64,000 nucleotides of DNA from Ophiosphaerella korrae (Eukaryota > Ascomycota > Dothideomycetes > Pleosporales > Phaeosphaeriaceae): the NCBI GenBank assembly GCA_028456385.1, contig JALNQF010000036.1:1-64000 (forward strand), written 5' to 3'. How positions within the stretch are numbered: the stretch's first letter is position 1; each line of letters begins with the position of its first letter. Positions 26,074 through 35,831 of this stretch are shown in pieces. Below the pieces are notes generated by a model that was not told the DNA's origin, searched no databases, and was given only the letters and a program-made list of their open reading frames with translations. A program made the position numbers and the translations under genes.

Positions 26074-27391
26074 GTTAGAGCCGGAAGCGATTATGCTCTA
26101 GAAAGAAAAGTCCGTGGGTGAGATACTTGCAAGGTGGTTGAAGATGTTAGGGAATTTATATGCTTTCTTAGTTTACCAAGGCACAAGCTGCTTCACCTTT
26201 TCTAGATAAAGTTATCTCGGCACACTCCACAGATCCGTGCTTTTAAATCAAGCCAACCAGAGCCTGCCCGGGTGTGCTTAAATCCTACTAAGGATAATAC
26301 CGCCGACTAACTAAGCCTCCGGGATGCCTAGTCATGAATAAGGTTGTCTGCTTGCTCTTTCGAGATAAAGGCTACGTCGTTTCTTCAAGGGATCGTGGTA
26401 CGTATGTAGGTAGGATTTAACAAAACCCTATCCAAAGTACAATGCAACAGTGCCTATATCGTAATACAATTTGATAACCCGATCAGGGGCTAAGTGCGCA
26501 CTATGGGGACTGTGGTAGACCTAATGCAGTGATCAATTTTTGACGAATTCTACTTGAAACGCGAAATACTGTGGTTGAACACATGTAAACAGTGGAAAAC
26601 TCTGAATTTAGTGCCTCAAATGTACAGATATCGAGTTATTCGTACCAATCCATAGGATTAGTGTAGTGGTCAATCATATTTTACCAACTTGTCGAGTATT
26701 GCAGAAAAGCTTCACGATCAGGCTAGCTACGTCTTCAGGTACCTTCAAGCCGGCTTGCTCTATAAATCTACTAGGCTAGGTAGCGGTCACCAGCCCAACA
26801 CGGGATACTTTCTGCCGAGCAACGCTCCCCAATCGGTCTCATCTCGGGTACATATTCAGAAATGCGTGAGGCATTTTTGTTTCAGAAACCTAAAATTAAT
26901 GACTCGTTATAATAAAAACTAGAGATCGCGGAAATCCTTCTACATGTAAACGTGGGCTTAACACGTCGGTTCTTCCAGGTCCCTAAAGTGTGAACTCTAT
27001 TTTTGTTCCGTCAAGTAGCTATGATCAATGAATCTAGAGGTAGTATTTGATGAATTTTATTACTTACGCTACAAGGTGCGGCCATGCGAATCGACGTGCC
27101 AACCCCTTATAGATAGCTAAAGCTAGATACAGTGGCAAGGAACACTCTGGACTTTCTCGAGCAGTGACACCCATACCTAAAGTGACCAAGTAAAACACTA
27201 CTACAGCTTAGATTTCGGAGAATAATCCAATATGGCTGTTTGGATTAAATGGCTTTCTAGCATATTTGCTGTGGTACCAGCCAGACACCGCTACCACATC
27301 CAAAGTTGTATAAATATCGCAACTATGTCAGCCCTTTTACCGATCCTCATCTTCTTGGTCCTTAAGTTTTCAAGCACCCGAAATTTCAGAA
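26074..27391. other. Divergent intergenic region
   Basis: This region contains the 5' sides of the P5CR gene (minus) and the monooxygenase gene (plus). The only clear signal is a TATA box at 27,309-27,316. I found no coding relic in the remaining bases. Confidence 0.5.
27309..27316 (+). promoter_or_regulatory. TATA box of the monooxygenase gene
   Basis: TATAAATA lies 76 bp upstream of the ATG at 27,392, a usual distance for a fungal TATA promoter once a short leader is allowed for. Confidence 0.5.
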
Positions 27392-29360
27392 ATGGCGTAT
27401 CATCTGGCTAGCAAATATGCCGAAGAGCGGAGGAAGCGCCTTCGGCCAGATGCAACAAAACAGTACATCAACTTCCAAGCCAAGCAGTTCGAGAGTCTAA
27501 CCGAAGATCCGTTTGTCGACTTCGGGGCCCTTCGTAGTCAAGAACCCCCCCTTCGCAACGGTGACAGTGTCAAAATTCTAATTGTAGGGGCCGGACACAA
27601 CGGGCTTCTCTTTGCATATCGCCTAATAGAGGCAGGATTTCGGTCTCAGGACATTTGCATTGTTGATACTGCGGGAGGTTTTGGCGGTACTTGGTACTGG
27701 AACCGGTATCCGGGTGCTATGTGCGATGTCGAAGGATCCATTTACCTTCCCTTGCTAGAGGAAACTGGGCATGTTCCTAATCATCGTTATTCATTTGGGT
27801 ACGAGATCAGGGAGAATTCGGAGAGAATTGCAGCTCTCTTGGATTTAAGAGCTATGTTTTGTACGAAAGTTCACAGCCAAATATGGGACGAAGTTGAAGG
27901 TGCATGGTCCGTCTCTATGAAACAAAGAAAAGGCTTTGGAACTGATGAAGAAGATCTCACCATCCGGGCTTCCTTTGTCTTCGGCGCCTGGGGATACTTC
28001 TACTCTCCTCGGGTCCCTGAGCTCCCTGGTTTTGACACCTTCCGATCTCATAGACACACATTTCACACAGCCCGTTGGGATTACAACTACACCGGAGGAT
28101 CGCAACAAAATCCAGCTCTGGTGAATCTTAAAAATAAGAAGGTTCGTTTACCTTTCCTTGAGTGGCTAGGTTCTTCAGACTAACTTTTAAAAGGTTGGTA
28201 TAATTGGAACAGGAGCAACAGCAGTCCAAGTTATCCCTGAACTCGCAAAGTGGGCAAAGCACTTATATGTGTTCCAACGTACAGCGTCCCACTGCTTTCC
28301 TCGGTCCCAAGAGCCTACAGATGTCAAGTCTTGGCACAGTGAGGTCGCCAATGAGCTCGGATGGCAGTACATGCGGCAACGCAACTTTGAACATTTCATC
28401 TCTAACGATCCTGATACACCATTAGACCTGGTAAAAGATGGTTGGACTGCGAATCGTGCCTATGCAGGATCTGTTGGCTCACGCAGATTTGCTTCGTTGC
28501 GGTCCGCCGAAGACTTTTTCCAGTCCATGCTTAGTATCGATGAGGGGCATGCCGAAAAAAGTCGCTGCTTCGTCGACAGCGAGATTTCGGATCCGGAAAT
28601 TGCCGAGAAACTAAAAGCCTGGTATCCGGGGTGGTGCAAAAGGCCTACATTTCATGATAGATACTTGAGCGCCTTCAACCAGCCCAACGTCACACTCGTG
28701 GACACTGATGGTAAAGGAATTCATAGCTACACTTCATCAGGGGTGGTTGCCAATGGAGTTGAATATGATTTGGACGTCTTGATCTTCGCAACTGGCTTTT
28801 CACCCTCGTCTCAGACTTCTCCGGCTGAGCGAATGAATGGGACCATTATAGGTCGTCACGGCCGTTCCATTTACGACAAATGGAAAAGCAATGACTTTGG
28901 AACCTTTTTTGGACTCATGTCCAACCAGTTCCCCAATATGTTCTTCTACGGTGTCGCAGGAGTCCCTTCTTCTCCCAACTTAACGCCATACTATGATGGG
29001 CTATCTAGGCTTGCCGCTCACATCTTGGCAGCAGCTAGCCATCGCATAGGTGACTCTGGTAAACTGGTCGTTGAGGTATCCAAAGAGGCGGAAGACAGAT
29101 ATACAAATCAAGTTGAGGAGAGATCTCATTGGTATTCCATCTTAGATGGCTGCACGCCTGGATACTATAACGGTGAAGCGGAGGTTCTCCAGAAACAAAG
29201 AATACCACGACAAATGAAGCTGGCCAACAGGGCTAGTGGCTGGGGTGGGGGACCGGTCGAATACCATGCAATTATTCAAGCTTATATTGACCAGGCCGAA
29301 CTCGAGGGTATTGAGATTCGGACCACGATTGGTAATGACGCTGGTTGTCTACCTCCTTAG
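27392..29360 (+). CDS. Baeyer-Villiger-type flavin monooxygenase
   Basis: The product is predicted to be an FAD- and NADPH-dependent monooxygenase that inserts oxygen next to a ketone. Exons 27,392-28,141 and 28,194-29,360 join in phase 0 across a 52-nt intron (GTTCGT...AAAAG) to give 638 residues. The first dinucleotide site is GAGHNG at 66-71. The [15 protein letters not shown] block lies at 98-112. The BVMO fingerprint region [12 protein letters not shown] is at 220-231. The NADPH site GTGATA follows the splice at about 255-260. Strong similarity to cycloalkanone/steroid-type fungal BVMOs is likely. No stops or frameshifts are seen. Such enzymes are frequent in secondary-metabolite clusters, but no synthase is present here. 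The natural substrate cannot be told. Confidence 0.88.
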
Positions 29361-30334
29361 CGACGGCACTTACAGGTATGTTTTAAGCATGAATAAGAAT
29401 ATGTTGGAATAGGTACAGGGAAAGGCAAATGTCTTGTAAAAGAGTCTTTTTTAGGAATAACACTTTTACCTGCATACCTAAGAAGGTAGAGCCATTGAGA
29501 GTACCTAGCATTCTAGGAAAATAAAGTGAAGGCTATCATTCAAGAAAAGCTATAACTAAATTATAATTTCCTTAATACAAGCAATACAGTAAGAAAGGAA
29601 AATTTTCGAAATGCCGAAGCCACCTTTCTCATCTCCATACGTGTAGGTGTTGCTTGTGGTCCCGAGGCCCTGTTAGAACTTCTCTGCGAATTATCACTTT
29701 CTATATGCGCAGTCATTCGAAGCCTCAGCATCCATTAGTAGAACTTGAATCAAAGGTTGTATAATGCTTTTAGCTCATACCCAAATACGGAATTGATCGA
29801 ATCTTGCGACGTTATCTTATACTTAGCTGATATTCAAGACTAGGGGGTGTCCTACCTAGATTACAAACTAAAGTTATCGGGACAGCAATCCTCCCGACAG
29901 ACCCCTCCATGAAACTAGGGATTCCTAGCATGTAATGATCCGTATAAGCAGCCTTAGTGTAAAGAAAGGATCGGCTAACAGGAGAAATTCAGCAAAGGTG
30001 GATAGGTTGGTCAAATCTCATTCTTCAGTAGCCACTGAAGATCTACCTATTTCTCAAAGTACTTGTTATGCCCATGTTTCTAATCGACTCGAGTATCGAA
30101 ACTTCATCAACCACAAATTTTGGGTTCGAGTCATGCGCAATTCTTTATCTTTTCTGCATTCGCCTATAAAGGTCTGCCTTCAAGACAATTATTGTAGAAT
30201 GGAGCATTCTGATCAACCCACCCACTCGCAGCCATTTGATGGCGTCAAGTAAACGCGATGAGCCAAGAGGTCTTAGAACATTCGTCACTTAGTTCCGAAT
30301 CTCTTTTTGACCACATCTGCATCCTCATGTTCCC
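29361..30334. other. Intergenic region
   Basis: This region lies between two genes facing each other. A 105-codon open frame at 29,935-30,252 has no family features, and I do not count it as a gene. Nothing else was recognised. Confidence 0.4.
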
Positions 30335-31184
30335 CTATGTTCTCTTCTCTCCGGCTCTTCCTCCTCTATTGCCCATTCCCTCACGTTCCTGTGCTACACA
30401 ATCTGCTCTCACTTCCTCTGGAAATACCCACTTCTGTCTCTCAATGTCCATTTCCTTCCAAGTCTTATCATTCAACACTACCTGCTCACCATTCTCCATC
30501 TTCAGAATATATCCACGCGTACCTGCCCAATTCGCTTTAGCCCAGCGTGTCACTTTGCTTGGAGTCATAACAAAACCGTCCTGGGAAGAGACATTGGCAA
30601 CTGTGCCACCGAATGAGGAATATGGGAAGCTGGATGTTGGTGTGTATGGAGTTTTGGGTGAAAATGCCACTCGTGTAGTATTTTGAGGAGGAACAAACAA
30701 CGGAGGATTGTGTTCGCCCTTTGGCATGTGGGTGTTTGGTAGAAGGCGGCCCTATCCGTATCGCTTAGACTGAGGAGTGGGATAAAGGATGGGGAGGTTT
30801 ACGCAATGTTCTGTTGTTCTAGGGATCGAGATTGGAGCCGAGGTTGCGTGAATGCTCGCCTGGGCGTCTGAGTTCATGGCTTGAGTACGATTGTGTGATA
30901 CACCAATGGGCGACATTGCAATGTGTGGGGGCCAAGAGCGATTGTATGTTGAATTTGGTAAAGCACGTCGACTTGTTGGAGTGGAAATCAATGGGACAAA
31001 TGCAGAAGATCCTGGACTTTTGTCGTACCTGAATGACACTAAGGTTGCACTTTCACTTTCAATGTTGGAAACAAGCTTGGCTTTTGGCTTAGTCGTTTGC
31101 TGAGCAGGGAATGTGAATAAGAATCAAAACTTACACCACACTATGCGACTAGCTAACTGGGCACGGAGCACTGCGCGGGTTCAT
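30335..31184 (-). CDS. Hypothetical protein, tentative three-exon model
   Basis: I do not recognise this family. A minus-strand frame is open from an acceptor at 31,099 to 30,335 except for one TAG. That TAG falls at the end of a possible 51-nt intron (30,802-30,752, GTAAAC...GGATAG) that preserves the frame. Upstream, an acceptor (ccctgctcag) and an ATG at 31,184 suggest a short first exon with a weak GTTAGC donor, so the 5' end is uncertain. The predicted protein has a Ser/Thr/Pro-rich first half and a basic, Trp-containing second half (RWAKANWAGTRGYILKME, then ERQKWVFPEEVRADC). There is no signal peptide or membrane segment. Overlapping plus-strand frames look random by comparison. Confidence 0.4.
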
Positions 31185-31968
31185 TTTCACTTAGACAGGA
31201 CTCCTCTAAAATGTGCCGCCCGATATGTATCTAGATACGCTGAATCCCGGAGATTATCTACCTACCTATGGATAGTACACACCTCTAGTTGGAGATGATT
31301 GTGACTCGAAGTTTGAAGGGCATTCACACCGTATAAGATTGTGAGACAGTATCCTATACGATACTTACAGTTTAGAGCTCTATGATCAATGTTGAATGAA
31401 AAAGTTTATGTTTTTGGGGGTGTTTGGTGTACCTACGCATTGCCTACCTAGGTGTTGTAGGACTGAGGATTGTGCCTAGGTGGTTTTGAACGACCCCGGG
31501 GTGCTTCTGTAAAATAAGGCCCTCACACGGTTTAATCAAGTTGCATTCATCGTCTTATAGCCAGGCAACTAGATATTCACACCTATGTACAAATATGCAA
31601 CTGTGAAGATAATGAAGCCAAAAACTAGACGATATGTTGTTCCTGAAATCAGGAGAATACTTAAGTATCCCTACGGAAGAAATGACTTTTGTACAGACCA
31701 GTTACGAGCATGCATCACTACTGAGAAAGTGGCGTGTATAATATAAACCAACGTTACCAACGGTTTTGCGTGCATGAAACCGATGACCAATACAAACCAA
31801 AAATTCTCTAAATCAAGTATGTGAACACAAACCAACTTGTATTACATTTAAACTTCTCATACGCCAAGGACAAGAAACACGTACTTTACAGTTTGATGGT
31901 CTTGACGGCCATATATTAGTCGCATCCTATCGAGAAAGAATAGAAGCAATGTCTACGACTTTAGGTCC
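31185..31968. other. Intergenic region
   Basis: No gene, relic or repeat was recognised between the hypothetical gene and the amidase 3' end. Confidence 0.4.
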
Positions 31969-33706
31969 CTATGGAAGCCCCATAATCTCTTTGAGAACTC
32001 CCAACGCGCCAAATAGTTCGTTGTCATGGTACCTTCTCGCCACAATCTGGAGGTTGATTGGTGCTCCATCAAACTTGGAAGCTTCCCAAAGCTCCTTGAC
32101 CTGCCCACACGCTTGGCTTAATGGCTCATAATCTGTAGCATACTTCTCTTTTGTGTTTGCCCAGATCGGCGTTGGTACCACAACCGCCGGGTAATCTACA
32201 AGGTTGTATACAGATGTGTACGTCCAATACAATGCGGTATCATGTTCAGGTGCAGGTCCAACAAAAGCGGGTCCAATCACAATATCGACATCCTGTTCGT
32301 TCCAGCTATCTAAGAACTTGGTCCTATACTCATGCACTTGACAATTTAGGTCAAAGGCATAATCAGCACTCAGATTTCCATCAGGCGGTTCTGCGTCGGC
32401 CCACACCCAACTGGTCAGAGGATGAATAGGCTCACCGGTCGCAACAAGTGCTGCTCTACCGGATTTAGTGCCAGTGGGAAAGTACATACGGCGGATATTT
32501 TCCCAAGAACTTTTCACATTGTAAGGTTCAAAGTCTTTGACTAGCAGGATGCTTGAGTACTTTAGATCGGAGAGGCGCTCGCGAGCCCACGCTATTGCGC
32601 GTTTGACGGGAGGCTGTGGGTGAATGAAGCCATCATTTGAGATAATGCCTATCTTCAAAATTTTCTGCTTGACTTCTGTTTTTAAGCCTGTCCAAGGTAA
32701 AGGAACGAGTCTGGGGTCTTTGAGAATGGCATTTGTGGACAGAATGGCAGAGGTGAACAAATCCATATCTCGCAGACTGCGGCACATAGGACCACAAACA
32801 CCCAATATGTTGAGCTCTGCTGGAAAAGGACGAGGGAGGGAGCCCCTTGTAGGAAGGACACAGCTAGTCGGCTTGAAGCCGTAGATTCCACAGAATGCGC
32901 TTGGTCCACGAATACTACCACCTACTTACTGTCAATTTCGTGTAGTAGCGCTGGTTATGTGAGGTTTTACCAATATCTGACCCAACCCCAAGCACAGATC
33001 CTTTCATACCGATGAGTGCTCCTTCACCCCCAGATGAACCGCCCGGCGTAAGTTCTATATTGAAAGGATTTAACGTGCGCCCGTAATGAGATCCCGACTC
33101 CAGATGCATGATCAATTGTGGTTGATTTGTTTTACAATAAAACACCGCTCCCATATCACGGAGTATAGACACCAGCAAGCTATCCTCTTCATCAAATTGC
33201 GTGCTGTCCAGATATCCATATGATGAGTAGGTACCAGCGATTGGCATATGCTCTTTGATGCTGATGGGTACTCCATGTAAAGGGCCTTTTGTTTTGCCAC
33301 CATGCTTCTCTTGATAGTCATCTAATTCCCTAGCTTGATTTATAGCTTCAGGCATGAACCATTGTGTGAGACAGCATGTCAGCTGATGCGCAATAATAGC
33401 TCTTTTGCAGAATGCAGCGGTTACTTGGACAGCTGTCAACTTCCGGGTCGCAATCGCCTGAGCAAGGCTTGTGGCATCATAGTTTTCGGTGATGGCGATC
33501 TCAGCTGGCGTGAGGATCCCGCAAGTATTTGGTATGTTTGAGACATTCTTAGGTGGTGATTCGAAGAAAGTTGAGGGCAGGCGTAGCTTTGGCGGTACCT
33601 TCTGGGCAAATGCATCCAAGATTGCTGCACGTTTGCTTTCATGCTCTGAGGTGCCTACGGGTATGGACTTCGACTGGACAATATGAAACTCAGATTGAGT
33701 GGCCAT
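31969..33706 (-). CDS. Amidase (amidase-signature family, acetamidase-like)
   Basis: The product is predicted to hydrolyse a carboxylic amide to acid and ammonia. Minus-strand exons are 33,706-32,971 and 32,921-31,969. The 49-nt intron (GTAAAA...AAGTAG) keeps the frame and gives 562 residues. The start is the ATG at 33,706 in a good context (aacATGGcc). Numbering from it, the Ser-cisSer-Lys triad is visible: Lys151 in PISIKEH, the cis-Ser in TPGGSSGGEGA (about 224), and the nucleophile Ser248 in GSDIGGSIRGPS, formed across the splice. Spacing between the three matches known members. There is no signal peptide. Fungal relatives include general amidases used for nitrogen scavenging. It lies a few kb from the transporter/P5CR/BVMO genes. 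Confidence 0.88.
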
Positions 33707-35212
33707 GTTAGCGTTCAACAACTTGATGTGCAACAAACTATAAGACACTCTTCAAGCAGTAGGCGGGGAAATGACCGGCCTGGTCAATTGCGGGGTATTG
33801 CACCAAATCTCCTCACTTTAGGACTAGTTGAAGTCCTTCGTTTCTTTTCCACGGACAATATGCCTATCAGCAACAAGCCAAGGAGCGTTTTGTGTTAATT
33901 AATACTTGATAACAATCATATTTGTGGGCGCGAGACGGTAGTGTTTCGCGGGGCAGGTGGTCGAGCAGCAGGAGTCGTCGGGGTATTTGGTCCGGCTAAT
34001 AGGCAGAGAAGATTCCTCGGTTCGCTTGCCCCCACTGTGACAGTTACCTAAACAGGCAATGAAAGTGAGAAAACCATGAAGTACATTTTCTGGTAACTAG
34101 TCTACATCAACCGACTTGTGATCAATTCAAGGTTTGCAGGCCAACATTAAAGGGGTAGATAGGCCTAATGCTTTCCATAGCCGACAAAAAGAATCCGCAA
34201 TCACGCTTCCGGACCATGCTTTTAATACCACCGGAAATCTTGGAGGTCAGATATTTAGACCTGGCACTCAGAATGACTGACCGTCTATTAAACGGCCTCA
34301 CGTGAGCAAATAATCTTTAGGCAGGTTGAATGTGGATGGCAGGAGATTTGCTGTCATGAAAAGCCAAACTCTTGGAAATAGTTGTACGCAGGTAACCATG
34401 CGAGTGTTCTAACAATAGGACAAATTACTCTGCGCAAAGTACTAGCTCTTTCGTCATCATACCACTGTGCTCGAAACTAGCGTCCAGGGCCCACTGCGGC
34501 GATCATTATGATGATAAGTGCGCAACCATCACCTAAGTGTGTAGATGGTTGGGAAAAGTATGTAAATAGCGCTCTTTCTGGTGAGTCCGCGCCGCTGACG
34601 CGAGTTCAAAGATAGCGATAGATCTCTTAGGTCTACAGAAGGGCTGAGCGGAACATGCTGATATGGGGCGACAAATCTAGCTGATCAAGATTAACGCGCA
34701 GCGACGCGAGGTCTGCTACTCTCCTAGTTATCAGATTAAACCAGCAGCCGAGAACTGAGCCTGAAGCCATTGATGGATGTATTCATTTGCACGCCGTTGG
34801 TACACGTCAGAGGGTCTGTGTGCGAAATCATCGGTGTAAACGCTTGTTTAGTGCCAAGTCCAGAACCTGAGAGTCGGATAAGAGGCAGCATGCGAAGTAA
34901 AAAGTTTATTGTCTTGAGGTCTTGGCTACCTCCTGTAGGTATTCAGCCATGTCGATCAAATGTAAGCTTTTAGCTAAGCTCAAGCCAGGCTTTGACATAG
35001 CGTGCGAATAAGCTTGGCTTTGAGCTGGGTGGCCCGGCTCCAGGACGTGGGAGCAAATTGCACTCTGTTGCTTTGCAGTGTCCGTACAGATACCGTCAGT
35101 GGCTTCCCCTCCGTGTGTGCAATTCAGTGTTTAGGCCAAGAAGAACCAATGAACAGAAACAACATGGGGCGCATAGTTTGGGACTGAGCTGCGTCGAACG
35201 TCATCGACATGG
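33707..35212. other. Long intergenic region
   Basis: About 1.5 kb without a recognisable gene, relic or repeat of note. A good TATA box follows just downstream at 35,257. Confidence 0.4.
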
Positions 35213-35256
35213 ATGGATGCCAAAAGGTTCAGGCAAAGAAAGTCAAGTTGTACGTG

Positions 35257-35264
35257 TATAAATA
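35257..35264 (+). promoter_or_regulatory. TATA box
   Basis: TATAAATA lies 46 bp upstream of the ATG at 35,310. It suggests that a transcript starts near 35,290, inside the open frame described in the next entry. Confidence 0.4.
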
Positions 35265-35309
35265 TGGGTCTGTGTCGCCTCTTGAATTCAGTATCCACAG
35301 CAATAGAAC

Positions 35310-35656
35310 ATGTTCAACCAAGCACACCCGCCCACACGCCTGACATCAATCACAATGCCTTCCTCTTCATCGCCACCGCGGTGGCTACACCTGTGCCTCA
35401 GCTTGCTGGAGAGGGTGCAGCAGCGGACAGTTTATTTACCTCAGCTGACAACGGAGTCGGTTACGGCATCGCGAATGCAGAGAACAACATTGCTGGCAAT
35501 ATCGATGCCATCAAAGCCACGCTGCCCAAGACGCCGAGAAGCCGTCGGCAGCTGGACAAGATTTCAAATGGCGCTCAGCATATAAGTCAGTCGGCGGGCA
35601 CGGGTGACTCTACGAGCGGAACTACCAATGCACTTGACAGCCGGCGGGGCATGTGA
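35310..35656 (+). CDS. Possible small secreted protein, 5' end unresolved
   Basis: A plus-strand frame ending at the TGA at 35,656 contains a signal-peptide-like core (AFLFIATAVATPVPQ, from about 35,356) and then an Ala/Gly/Asn-rich mature part (GEGAAADSLFTSADNG, NNIAGNIDAIKATLPK). This looks like a small fungal secreted protein. No ATG sits in this frame close before the hydrophobic core; the first ATG after the TATA box (35,310) and another at 35,354 are in a different frame. Either a frameshift has broken the gene, an unrecognised intron joins the frames, or translation starts far upstream at 35,213 or 35,267. No family is recognised. Confidence 0.35.
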
Positions 35657-35831
35657 TGCTGAAATGGACGGCGGTGAAATGCAGGGATGAAATATACGCG
35701 TTGCTCGGCCAACCGTGTTTGGCGCTAGCTTGTTTCCTGCACGTGGACGACCACCACCAGCGCGCCGCCAGACATCAGATAACCATTGCAATTGCCGCAG
35801 GGCTAGTTAGATTTGCATTTTATCCCACAGC

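Noticed and set aside
29935..30252. 105-codon plus-strand open frame
   Set aside because: No family motif, no TATA box or splice context, and amino-acid composition looks random. It overlaps nothing conserved, so I do not count it as a gene.
30258..30686. 142-codon plus-strand frame opposite the hypothetical minus-strand gene
   Set aside because: It is antisense to the better minus-strand frame and has low-complexity Ser/Pro/Cys content.
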